The translations under genes and the position numbers were made by a program. 64,000 nt of DNA from Phyto melanocephala. Its lineage: Eukaryota; Arthropoda; Insecta; Diptera; Rhinophoridae. Location: NCBI GenBank assembly GCA_941918925.1, contig OW799234.1, positions 66,493,543 to 66,557,542 of the forward strand, written 5' to 3'. Shown here piece by piece: positions 24,100 through 34,040 of the stretch. The notes beneath the pieces are model-generated. The model made no database searches, was not told where the DNA came from, and was given only the letters and a program-made list of their open reading frames with translations. Within the stretch, counting starts at the first letter, position 1. Every line of letters begins with the position of its first letter.

Positions 24100-24420
24100 A
24101 GCGGTGATGAAGATTTTAACGAACAGGACCGTGCTTCTTGTGCAAATGTTTCTAAAACATATTTAAACGCGTCTTTATTTAAACGAAAATTCTTTTTGAA
24201 CCTGCAAAAGTTAAATTAAATAAAATTGATTGTATTAAATATAATTTCTTACATCTCATCTTTTTAAGCTTTACTTCTGTGTTCTGGGTCACGTTGTCCT
24301 CTTCTTCCACCAATAAAGCCACTGCTATGGATTCCATTGCTCCTTTAAATACAAAAATTAAAAATACCACCTCCGGCTTGACAGGATTCTTAGCACTCAA
24401 ATATTTTGCAAACAAAAATG
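24100..24420 (-). pseudogene. Harbinger-type transposase N-terminal fragment
   Basis: Minus strand. A first block starting at 24337 reads MESIAVALLVEEEDNVTQNT and ends at a GT donor. After about 50 bp with a pyrimidine-rich tract and TTTGCAG, a second block reads FKKNFRLNKDAFKYVLETF, which matches the usual start of dipteran PIF/Harbinger transposases (FRL-x-DAF-x-x-V). The phases of the two blocks do not agree, so the copy is probably broken. The DDE core is absent. Confidence 0.5.
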
Positions 24421-24996
24421 ATTACCTTTTTATTATTAATTCACAAGTTTTTCGTATATTATTTTTATTTTTATTATTAACTGCACAAATTTTTTTATTT
24501 TTCTTATTTTTATTGTTTGTTGTGACTTCTGTTTATTAAAATAGTAACAAACTTGCTCATTTCTTTGTTTCTATGCCACATTCCTTAGTTAACAAATTGG
24601 TTTTGTAAACATTGTTGTCTTCTTCTTGTTCTTTCGATTCAGTTTTTGTTTGGAATACCAATTTTCGATCGTAGCGTAACTGAATGCGGAGACGTAATCG
24701 AAAGTCGGAATAGGGGTACATAATCATACAATTACATTAAGAAATGTAAATAGTTAAATGATTATAAAATAAAAAATTTTTAAAAAATAAAAAAAAAAAT
24801 CTTAAAGGGCTTTCAGAAATCGGTTTCTACGCGGAACGATTTTGTTTCGAAATGACCTGGGGAAACATTTTTCGGTTTTAGCACAACATCGGCTACAGCG
24901 TGGCGATAGGGCCTTACTTTGATTGTACCTCTAATGTACATGATGGTGAAGGGTATTATTAGATTTAGCACGGCCGAATATAGCACTCACTTGTTG

Positions 24997-25429
24997 ATTT
25001 CAAATAATTTATAACAATTAGTGACCTATAGCTGAATCAATATTTACAATACGTATTAATTTTAAAAATTTTCGTATAAGTTTATAATAATAAAATTTTA
25101 ATTAAAAGTAAACAAACAATTTGCTTTTTTGTGTTTTGATATTTTGCGAGCCTTTTTATGTTTTTGTTGTAGGGATGTTGTCACCTGTTGTGAATTCGCT
25201 TCCTGTATTACAAAAATAAATAAATGTACAGAAATAAAAGTTTCCTAAGCCTAGTCTATGGAGACGCGAAAGCAATTTCAAAAGAGAATTTCAAAAAGTT
25301 TGTCTACAAATGTTTCATAATGTCGATGATGATTTTGTAATTTTAATACATATATCGGTTAAAAAAATCTGTTTAAAGTTAAAAAAAAGTGTTAACTAAT
25401 GTATCATAGTGGAACAAAGTAATTAAAAA
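24997..25429. other. AT-rich intergenic stretch
   Basis: No gene or repeat recognised. Confidence 0.4.
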
Positions 25430-25653
25430 CAAGTAAGAGCACTATATTCGGCCGTGCCGAATCTTATATACCCTCCACAACGTGTAGTCATGCAATAACA
25501 GTAGTTTGTGTCACCATTCATCCCATATGAAATACGTACATACATATATAAAAACATCCCATTGTAAAATTATAAATTCACGTATGTATGTTAAAAAAAC
25601 GAAAAAAAAAAATTTTAAAAAAATTAAAAAAAAAAAATTATTATACATATATA

Positions 25654-26500
25654 TCTATATATATAAAAGTGAAACTCTGTGTGTGTGTGTGTGTTAGCTA
25701 TAGACTTTGAAACTGTAAAACCGATCGGGCTCAAACTTTGGTAAGTTGTTGTACACATACCAGGGAGTGTTTATGGGTGAAAAAAAGTGGGCGGCGTCAC
25801 GCCCATAAAAAATTAGTTATCAGTTTTAGCTACTTGCACTTGACCGATTTTTCTGAAACTTTGCACACTTATCGAGCTATCATGACTTAATAATTTCGTG
25901 ATAAAAAAAAGTGGGCGGGGCCACGCCCCTAAAAAAGTTTTAATTTTGAGGTACTTGCACTGGACCGATTTTTCTGAAACTTTGCACACGTATTGAGCTG
26001 TCATGGCTTTATAATTTCGTGATTGAAAAAGTGGGCGGGGATCAGTTTTAGCTACTTGCACTGGACCGAATTTTCTGAAACTTTGCAAACATACTGAGCT
26101 GTCATGACTTTACACTTTTGTCATTAGAAAAGTGGGCAGTGCCACGCCCATTAAAAAAAGGTATCATTTTGAGGTACTTGCACTGGACCGATTTTTCTGA
26201 AACTTTGCACACATATTGAGTTGTCATGACTATACAGTTTCGTATTTAGAAAAGTGGGCAGTGCCACGCCCATAAAAAAAGGTATCATTTTGAGGTACTT
26301 ACACTGGACCGATTTTTCTGAAACTTTGCACACTTATTGAGCTGTCATGACTATACAGTTTCGTAATTAGAAAAGTGGGCAGTGCCACGCTCATATAGAA
26401 AAAGTTATAGTTTTTAGCCTTGCACTTGATATTCGATTAAAATTTAGAATGCGATTAAAATTCATGAAGGGGCGTAGCAACGCGCGCCGGGATTGGCTAG
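25654..26500 (+). mobile_element. Non-autonomous Helitron
   Basis: Starts TCTATATATATAAAAGTG, the usual 5' end of animal Helitrons, and ends GGGATTGGCTAG (CTRR rule). The insertion lies between A (25653) and T (26501). A GC-rich imperfect hairpin (GGCG...CGCC) lies about 15 bases before the end. No Rep/helicase coding sequence is present; most of the interior is a tandem array. Ends and A/T context are directly visible, so confidence is high. Confidence 0.9.
25790..26410 (+). repeat. Tandem array, about 5 x 121 bp, inside the Helitron
   Basis: The anchor GACCGATTTTTCTGAAAC recurs at about 25842, 25963, 26064, 26186 and 26307, giving spacings of 121, 101, 122 and 121. Each unit also has AAAGTGGGC...CCACGCCC, a palindromic pair, and TTGCACAC. 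Open frames through the array on the minus strand only reflect the repeat period. Confidence 0.9.
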
Positions 26501-27036
26501 TAATATATATAAAACAAAAAAAAAATTAAAAAAAAAATAATAATAAAAATATAAATAATATATTAAATAAAAAATTAAAATAAAAACTTAAAAAAAATTA
26601 AAAAAAATTTTAAAAAAATTAAAAAAAAATTTTTTTTGGCTCAGCTGGGATTCGATGCCACGTTTTCTCTAACCAGTATACACGTTTGTATGCATGTATG
26701 TTGTTGTTGTAATGTTGTTTTTGTGAAAAAAAATCGAGGTGGTCGTGGGTTTTTGCTCATATCTCAGTTGTTTATGTACCGATGTTTCTGATTTTCAATA
26801 CCGATCTAGTCCCGAATATTTCTGATATTTTAATCCTTACCCGGGTCCAACCTATGTCGGGGGGCTTCAAAAAGTTGATTTCAACATACACACGGACAGA
26901 CTGACAGGGCTTAATCGACTCCCCTATTCATAAGCTTTCAGAAAATATATACTTTATGGGGTCGGAAATGAAAATTGTAGAAATTTCACACGGAATGACA
27001 AACCTATATATACCCTTTTTCACTGTGTAAAGGGTA

Positions 27037-27340
27037 AAAAAAAGCCTTTTACTTGACTTAAGCTGTCCATAAAAAATTTTTGAATAAAATTACATTGTAA
27101 GCTTAAAAATGTATTTATAACTACATATGATACGGTACATTGGGTCGACCACGTGCAATACTAGTTGCTATTTAATTACACACTAACATTTACATTTTTG
27201 AATTTTGTTTTTTCATCTCTCAAAGGTGCACTAACTGTACTTAAACTTAATAAGAGAGCAAAAATTTCAAAACTACCGTTGAATATTAATTTTAATAATT
27301 TAAAAAATAACTCTTTACCAATTGTGATTTCAGATGTGAT
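27037..27340. other. AT-rich stretch upstream of small gene model
   Basis: A 62-codon frame (27165-27353) overlaps the following ATG but has no recognisable domain; it may be 5' untranslated or chance. Confidence 0.35.
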
Positions 27341-27628
27341 ATGGAGAAGCTAGCACAGGGAAAACTGGAATCTCTTAAGAAATACGTGCCTTTTATCGAC
27401 TTTCTGTTGGAAATTGATAAACAAAAATACATTAAATTTATAAACATAAGAAAATGGATTATGTTAGGAAAAAGAAAGTATGTCCCTACACATTTTTTTA
27501 AATTTTATATTAAAAGTGCATACCGATAATGTTATTTTTTAATTTTTAGATATCCAATAGGTGACTTAAACAAAATTGAACGTTCCATTACAACGCAATA
27601 CAAAAATTTAATTGTTGAAAATAATGTG
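27341..27628 (+). CDS. Unknown small protein, two exons visible (partial)
   Basis: Exon 27341-27477 starts MEKLAQGKLESLKKYVPFID and ends before GTATGT. Exon 27550-27628 follows a T-rich tract and TTTTTAG and reads YPIGDLNKIERSITTQYKN. It ends before GTAAGT. Phases agree (2 then 1 base), which supports real splicing rather than chance. The 72 visible residues are charged and helical-looking, with no signal peptide or membrane segment. I do not recognise the family. Later exons were not found before 28.6 kb, so this may be a gene fragment or a remnant of a transposon gene. Confidence 0.4.
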
Positions 27629-28624
27629 GTAAGTCCAAGAAAACGTGTTGTTTCCAGCATTGACAAAATAAGGTTTTATGACCTCGACAAAATATTTTTC
27701 TCATTATTTATACTTACATGAGTAGAAAGGCTCTAACTTGTATTTTTTACGTAATTGAGTTTTTCAGTGATTCCAATACATTTCACACAAAAATGTAATG
27801 CAATAGTAATAAAGATAACAGTTTTACAATTTCATTTACGTTTTTACCTTCTCCTGAAAGTTACATTTGAGTAAAGGCCTTTCTACCTGTGACCATCGTT
27901 TTGTACATCACGTGTCCTATCAAGAGCGACGGATGTGAATATGCCTGCATTTTGGGAATAATGGAAAATATGGATATGTATTTATTTACTACGATGACGA
28001 ATGAAAGTGGATTGTCCACACTGCACAGTGGTTCAGTAGTAGGACATATCGGTCAAATGACGATGTTCGATTTGTTCACCGTTAGTTCGCTCTAGTACTC
28101 ACTATTAGTGGTACTACTAAAACCTGCAAAAAGATTTGTAATCAGTTGTTTTTTACATTTACTTTTGTAAATTGGAAGTGAACAAATCAAAACAACTTTT
28201 CTTATCTTTTTCAGCAGTGCTAATCAAATTAAATCCTAGTGGGTGGTTTTTTTTTTAAAGAAAAAAACATTTTTTTTCTTATTCTTTTACAAGGGATATT
28301 TAAGTTGACAGTGTTTAACGTTATTATTATGTATTTAATAATTTTTTAAGCAAAACGTATTTTGCGAAAAGCGCTTTTACGACAAGTCAATTTTCGCGTA
28401 TATTTTTTACGAGTTTTTTCCCCCCTTAAAGTGTTAACTATGTTGCCGTCTTATGACGCTTTCAAGTCACATATCAAAATGTTACTCTATATCTGTACTT
28501 TTAATTTAAAAAGAATTTATCTGCGTTTTGTTTGCGAATGTGCATGGTACAGAGGGTCTTCGTCTCTACGACTAGATTCGTAGCACATACATTTTTCCAA
28601 CATATTTTACTTAGATTTTAAAAA
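27629..28624. other. Stretch without confirmed gene
   Basis: Frames at 27889-28095 and 28362-28583 have no recognisable domain. AGTAGAAAGGC near 27721 and GCCTTTCTACCT near 27877 form a short inverted pair. It could hold missing exons of the preceding model; none had matching phase and splice sites that I could defend. Confidence 0.3.
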
Positions 28625-29187
28625 GTGGCAGGCTCGTTCAACAGATGAAAAGGAGCTTCTTGCACAGAAAAAACTATATGTTCAGCAGCACTTTAGAACA
28701 CGATTTGTTTTAATTGTCGACAAAGCTCAAAGTGGCGGAAGTGGCACATCCAATGACGGAAACACTGAAAGAACTTTTGAATTCAGCTATATCAGCTGAA
28801 ATAACTGGCTTAGATCCAGCAGTTATTGATCGGTGTCATCATCTTTTGCAATGTCTTTCGTTGGGATACAAAATAGTGTAAAATTTAAATATTACTCGTT
28901 AGGAACCGCGCGAGTGCTTATTAGTACGTATCCATGGTATAATTTGCCTGCTTCACTTCATAAAGTGTTAATTCATGGATCGGAAGTAGTTGATCACTGT
29001 CTAGTTTCCATAGGCGAGCTTTCTGAAGAAACCGTTGAATCTCGTAAAAAATTATTTAAGCAATTCAGACGACACACGAAAAATGGCTCGTGTTGTCACT
29101 AACACTGATTTTTGGCATAGACTTCGTTTAAATTCCGACCTGTTCATTTCTTCTTTACGTAAACTTCCACAAAATAAGAAGTATGTA
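28625..29187 (+). pseudogene. Transposon-derived coding relic of unassigned family
   Basis: Frames with breaks read VDKAQSGGSGTSNDGNTERT, then YPWYNLPASLHKVLIHGSEV, then LSEETVESRKKLFKQFRRHT and SDLFISSLRKLPQ. I recall blocks of this kind (GSGTSNDGNTAR, HKILIHG, LSEEA) from repetitive hypothetical proteins in insect and cnidarian genomes, which points to an element-encoded protein, but I cannot name the superfamily. At least two frameshifts are present. The Tc1 copy 2 has inserted into it at 29188. Confidence 0.5.
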
Positions 29188-30813
29188 CAGTGAGCAAAAA
29201 AACAACTTGTACACTTGTTAAATTAAAATAAAAGAAAACACAGAGTTTAAAGTAAAACCATATTATAACTTTTATTTCACATTAATTTAATTTTTAAATC
29301 TATATTTTAATTTAAATAAAACTTCTTTTTCATTTTGTATATTTTAACGTTAAAAAAACAACAAAAACATAAATATGCTAAAACTCATAAACAAAAAAAT
29401 AGTTGTACAGAACAAAAAACTTAACGTAACTTTAAAAAAGATTAAAATATTTTATTTTTAGTATTTTGTATGGTGTCCTTTAGCTTCTTTAACAGATAGA
29501 AGTCTTCTTGGCATCGAATGGACTAGATTTTTTGTAACTTCTTGGGGAATAGAACTCCAGATATCTTTGAGAGCGTTTTTTAAGGATTCTTTGCCGGATA
29601 TGTGGTAATCTCTTAATTTTGTTTTCATATGAGCCCACAGATGCTCAATCGGATTTAAATCCGGGCTCTGGGGAGGATGAGGCAAAACTTTTTTTGCATT
29701 ATAAAGCAACCATTCCCTTACGATGACGGCCGAATGCTTTGGATCATTATCTTGCATGAAAACAAAATCATTCCCTAAACCCATTTTTTGGGCGGATTGT
29801 TTCAAATTATTTATTATTTTTTTCAGGATATTTAAATAATCTATTTTATTCATGATTCCCTCGATAAACACAAGATTACCTACTCCATTAGCACTCATAC
29901 ACCCCCAAACCAAAACATTTCCGCCACCGTGCTTAACAGTATGAGAAATGTTTCGTGGATTAAGTGCTTCCCCTTCCTTTCTCCAGACAGATTTACGTCC
30001 ATCACTGCCAAATATATTGAATTTTGATTCATCTGTGAAGATCACATTTTCCCAGAATGTAATTTCTTTGTGTAAGTACTCCTTTGCATACACTAAGCGT
30101 TCTTTAATATTCGCTTTGGAAAGGAGAGGCTTCTTTCGAACTGCGTAGGCCTTGTCTGTGGAGTCACATCGACTATTTCTGCATTTTTAAGATCTTTTTC
30201 AATTTCGACAGCAGATATTTTTGGGTTTTTTATATATAATTAACAACTTTCCGCTGAATTTGAAGAGTATTTAACTTTTTTGGGCGACCGCCTCCTCTAG
30301 GTCTTTCCACAGATCCACTTTTCTGAAATGTCTTTACTACATAATGGACAGTGGTATGCGGTTTATTTACTATTTTACCGATTTCCCGCATTGAATTATT
30401 TTCTTTCCACAATTTTATAATAATTTTTTTCAAATCTTTTGATATTTGTTTTCCCGCCATATTTTTTATTATATCTTGAGCACAAAAACTAATTAAACTG
30501 TCTCCATTTATAGACTTACTACAATTCAAAATACATAATTTTCTGTTCAATAAATTAATAACGGTACATTTTTTCAACAGAAAACAACAAGTGTACAACT
30601 TTTTTTTTGGCAGACCAATGCTGCCACCTAACTCATTTTCTGCAATAACTTCTTAACGATCAACGGAAAGAAGAGTTTTAAGCACACATTTAAAAATAGA
30701 CAACATTTCTTCTCATTGCGTATATAACATGTTAAAAATAAGTAAGTTCAGTTTTAATTATTTGATCATTTATTTAAATTTACTGAGTGTACAAGTTGTT
30801 TTTTTGCTCACTG
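29188..30813 (-). mobile_element. Tc1-like (DD34E) transposon, copy 2
   Basis: Element of 1,626 bp with TA at 29186-29187 and 30814-30815 and the same terminal and inner repeats as copy 1. Nearly identical to copy 1 outside a few indels, implying recent activity of this family. It is inserted in another transposon relic. Confidence 0.93.
29458..30460 (-). pseudogene. Tc1-like transposase, broken (copy 2)
   Basis: Start MAGKQISKDLKKIIIKLWKE at 30460, followed by helix-turn-helix and GRPKKL. The catalytic frame (29458-30093) is intact for 211 residues: FTDES, FMQDNDPKH, SPDLNPIEHLW, GHHTKY. Between the two parts, about 31 bp present in copy 1 is missing (near 30150), shifting the frame. A small insertion adds KIIN before NLKQSAQ. 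Each copy is dead for different reasons, so a functional source copy elsewhere in the genome is likely. Confidence 0.9.
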
Positions 30814-30815
30814 TA

Positions 30816-31071
30816 TATGCTATCACCTGAGGCTTTGCGTAGGTAAAGTTTAAAAAAAAAATGTACAAATGTTGTGTTAAATTGCCGTTATAAAATCAAT
30901 TATTTTTTATTTAATTAATAACTAACATTCATATTAATGTTGATGTTTATAGCTGAGTAAACTACGTATGACCGCCTTCCTGAGAAACTTGAACCACTGT
31001 GCTCTGCCTTACGGCTGCCTATATTTTCAGTTGACCGTGAAGAACAAGGATGACAATGGGCTTTTGTTATA
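30816..31071. other. Short stretch between two transposons
   Basis: Begins LSPEALR-like coding remnant that may continue the relic at 28625-29187; otherwise nothing recognised. Confidence 0.35.
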
Positions 31072-31994
31072 AAGGGTGTTTTTTTAAGCCCGATAGAACT
31101 TGAAATTGTAAAAAATAACACAAAAAATTAAATTGTAATCAAAATTTTTTTTTTATTCGAAAGATCAATACGTGACATTAACATTTGAAAATGATTTCGG
31201 GCATATGGGCACTGCGGCTGTTCTTGACGAAGCGCATTCTGGACGTCCAATTTTGGGCCACTTTTTCGAGCACTGCTGGCCGTATGTCACGAATAACACG
31301 AACAATGCTGGCCTCCAAGGCGTCAATTGTTGCTGGTTTATCAGCATAAACCAGTGACTTCACGTAGCCCCACAGGAAATAATCGAGAGGTGTCAAATCG
31401 CACGACCTTGGAGGCCAATTGACAGGTCCATTTCTCGAAATCAACTTATCGCCAAATTTTGATTTCAATAAGTCGATGGTATCGTTCGCCGTATGGCACG
31501 TAGCGCCATCCTGTTGAAACCACATCTCCTCCGGATCAATGTCATCCATATTTTCAAACAAAAAATCATTAATCATGGTGCGGTAACGATCTCCATTGAC
31601 CGTAACGCGAGCTCCGGCCTCATTTTTGAAGAAATAAGGTCCGATGATGCCACCAGCGTGAAAACCGCACCAAACGGTGCATTTTTCTGGATGTAATGGA
31701 GTCTGTAGGGTCTCTTGTGGATTGGTCTCGCTCCATATGCGGCAATTTTGCTTATTAACAAACCCGTTAAGCCAAAAATGCGCCTCATCGCTGAACACAA
31801 TTTTGCGATAAAACAACGGACGTCCAGAATGCGCTTCGTCAAGAACAGCCGCGGTGCCCATATGCCCGAAATCATTTTCAAATGTTAATGTCACGTATTG
31901 ATCTTTCGAATAAAAAAAAAAATTTGATTACAATTTAATTTTTTGTGTTATTTTTTACAATTTCAAGTTCTATCGGGCTTAAAAAAACACCCTT
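31072..31994 (-). mobile_element. DD41D foldback derivative, copy 1
   Basis: TA at 31070-31071 and 31995-31996. The terminal inverted repeats start AAGGGTGTTTTTTTAAGCCC and are 177 bp long (31072-31248 and 31818-31994), almost identical. The inner limit of both arms is the palindrome GGACGTCC. The long arms include the 3' end of the transposase gene, so the right arm is an inverted copy of coding sequence. Confidence 0.9.
31178..31894 (-). pseudogene. DD41D (mariner-related) transposase with replaced N-terminus
   Basis: An uninterrupted 238-codon frame. Residues from about 27 onward are genuine transposase: IVFSDEAHFWLNGFVNKQN, WCGFHAGGIIGPYFF, MWFQQDGATCHTA, and CDLTPLDYFLWGYVKSLVY, with 41 residues between the second and third catalytic Asp. 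The family normally has about 330-350 residues with an N-terminal helix-turn-helix; that region is missing. The first 26 residues (MTLTFENDFGHMGTAAVLDE...) are encoded by the inverted copy of the gene's own 3' end. The frame is therefore not evidence of function. Confidence 0.88.
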
Positions 31995-32033
31995 TATTAA
32001 CGTTAGCTTCAAATCTTGTAATTATATACTTGA

Positions 32034-32286
32034 GGCTGACTTCCAAAACGTCAATTGCTTTGTGTTTGAACAAAGCATCATATTTCATAACGCCGCATTA
32101 CAATAATTATACAATATATACCGTTTCAAAACGACGCCGCCAAGTATTTTTAACGCAATAACAAAGCAAATAATGCATCGGTTTTATAGTTGATGCAGTG
32201 TTTCGGAACTTTGCATATGTATGTGATTTAAATACAGTAGCAATACTGTATACAAACTTTGTATACGAATGTTTTGGAAGTCAGCC
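32034..32286. mobile_element. MITE with TGA flanks
   Basis: Inverted ends GGCTGACTTCCAAAAC at 32034 and 32271-32286, flanked on both sides by TGA. The 253-bp interior has no coding sequence; it contains a second inverted pair (ACAGTAGCAATACTGT). The 3-bp flanks could be a Harbinger TNA duplication. Confidence 0.65.
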
Positions 32287-32289
32287 TGA

Positions 32290-32739
32290 GTGTTGATTCA
32301 TTTTGCGCATAAAAAAATCACCGTAATAACAAAATTATGGCAAATTTGAATCCACAGCTCTTGTTGAAACACCCCTTATTTCTTTTGCAAACCTTTTTTA
32401 TTTTGTAGTAAAAACACTTCTATTCAATACATTAGACACACACTCGTTTCTGTATTTAGTAAACAAAAAAAGATTTTCTGCGGCTTCTCGTATTTAATTC
32501 AAGTGGATAATAATTAATAGAGGGACATCACATAATATTTTTAGCTTTTCCTTTTTGTACTGTTCTGATTAAAAAAAATATATATATTATCCCACATTTG
32601 GGACTGGTTTAAGTTCAATGGGATCTTAAGGTGCAATTTGATGAAAATGAGAAGGCGGAGTAGAGTTTCAGCAGCGTTATTGTAAAAGCCTTTAAAATTT
32701 CCTGTAAAATAAAAAAGTTTTAAAGAAACTTGCCTCCAC
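32290..32739. other. Intergenic stretch
   Basis: Nothing recognised apart from AT-rich sequence. Confidence 0.4.
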
Positions 32740-34040
32740 TGTAAATCCGAAGCTCACAAATCTACAGAGAAAAACACGTTATGTTTTTGATAAGTACTTT
32801 AAGAGCAGTTCGTGGCTGCCGTACCGCGATAGGTTGAATGCTTATAAGAAACTATAGCGGCCGCAAAAAGGAGCGCATGGATAGACTTCTGTGGATCTAA
32901 AGATAGCACTAAGAACTTGGGTAGAATTGATAAAATTCTAGCTAGGGGTCAATCAAATCCGAAATTCTTATGACTACTCACTTTACGTGCTGCAGGAACA
33001 TTGGTTCACAAAAAATTAGCATTCAATGACAATAAATAGTGTAGGAGAGAAATTTGTGGCCGATTGATAGTTTAGATAAACGAGAAAGGTCAAGGTCGTT
33101 TTTATTCCGGAAAGATGTTTAAGTATTCGTAAGACTTTCGTTCAACTAGTCTTTCATCTTTTTAGTTCAATACGCTGGATCGACTCATTGACTCATATTA
33201 CTTAGGCAACGACTTGAGAGCTAGTTTTCAAGTTAACTTCGAGATTTGTTTTGGCAAACCTGGATAATAGTACTGTGTTAAGACTTCTTGAATTGGTTGA
33301 CTGACGATGCAATCTGCTTAGTGCTTTGGCTTATTGCTTAAAAAACCCGATTCTTATTGAATTGTAGAGAGAAGGATAAAACTTATGGCTTATGCGGACA
33401 ATGTTGTGATATTGGTATCGGGACTGTTTTCGGACGCAAATAATATTATAAACGATGTCTTACTAAGTGTTTGGTCAGACAGTGGTCCAGGCAAAACGGA
33501 ATTAGTACTGCTCACAACAGATGGAGAATTGTTAAATTTCTATATCTGAGTATTATCTTGGACCAGTGGAACAAGTCGACCGGCTCAGAGCCGACGGCGC
33601 GCCGCCGCCGGGTTTTTTTAAGTCCACGCCGCCACCGTTTTTGTCGGCTTAATACAGCTTAAGAAAGCCGCCGTTTTGATCAACTTCAGTCGACTCAAGA
33701 AGAAATTTTCTTCGAAACAGAGATGAAAAATTTAGTAATATTATACGGTTAGAATTTTTTAAACATTTTTTAATGACGTCACTTTGAAATTTTGAGCCGC
33801 CGATTTTAATTTGTTATAGCCGCCGCCGCCGCTGAAAAGAAGTCTACGGTTGCCTACTACACATGTCGAAAGATGTATGAAATGGGGACTCAACCTTAAA
33901 ATTATTAAATGGATGTATACAACTATAGTACGTTCAATTTTTACTTATGGATCTCTATTATGGTGCACTATACACTATAGTGGTACAGTGTCCAAAGAGC
34001 GACATTATTGTCGCCCAAAATTTTCAAATACCCGGGCGGC
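32740..34040 (+). pseudogene. Non-LTR reverse transcriptase relic
   Basis: Broken frames read FCGSKDSTKNLGRIDKIL, then MAYADNVVILVSG (the RT active-site box, normally YADD, here YADN), a KTELVL block, VILDQW, and TCRKMYEMGLNLKIIKWMYT / RSIFTYGSLLW. This order matches the RT domain of jockey/R1/I-type elements. Many shifts and stops occur, and a GC-rich insert splits it at 33585-33840. Confidence 0.7.
33585..33840. mobile_element. GC-rich-ended insertion in RT relic (hAT-like?)
   Basis: Begins CAGAGCCGACGGCGCGCCGC and ends GCCGCCGCCGCCGCTG, i.e. CAG...CTG ends with roughly inverted GCC-rich arms in an otherwise AT-rich region. It interrupts the RT frame. CAG starts are usual for hAT ends, but no 8-bp duplication was found, so the type is uncertain. 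Confidence 0.4.

Larger units (their letters stand above)
22492..24996 (+). mobile_element. DINE-like element, family C, copy C2 (holds A6)
   Basis: Starts TATACCCTTCACCTGTGG and its inverted copy, then blocks similar to family A (TGTCATTCCGTTTGTAATTT). It is interrupted by A6 at 22800-23519 and resumes with the same sequence as C1. It ends GGTGAAGGGTATTATTAGAT, hairpin TTAGCACGGCCGAA and CTCACTTGTT at 24996. A Harbinger transposase fragment lies inside. Confidence 0.6.
25430..27036 (-). mobile_element. DINE-like element, family A, copy A7 (split by Helitron)
   Basis: Minus strand. The 3' hairpin TTCGGC-CGT-GCCGAA starts at about 25450; the 5' inverted motif ends at 27036. The element is split at 25653/26501 by a Helitron; joining the flanks gives an ordinary A-type T/A-rich interior. 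Confidence 0.85.

Noticed and set aside
24279..24539. 86-codon plus-strand frame with hydrophobic C-terminus
   Set aside because: Lies opposite the Harbinger transposase fragment and runs into an A/T tract; looks like chance.
25813..26333. Minus-strand frames with repeated SFRKFGPVQVAK-type peptide
   Set aside because: Translation of the Helitron's 121-bp tandem array; no start context or domain.
25790..26410. Regularly spaced repeats that could suggest a CRISPR array
   Set aside because: Units are head to tail with no unique spacers, and the sequence is from a eukaryote with Helitron ends around it.
31172..31357. Plus-strand 61-codon frame starting MTLTFENDFGH, and its twin at 36700-36885
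   Set aside because: They are the inverted-repeat arm of the DD41D derivative read on the other strand; the same peptide starts the chimeric transposase frame. Not genes.
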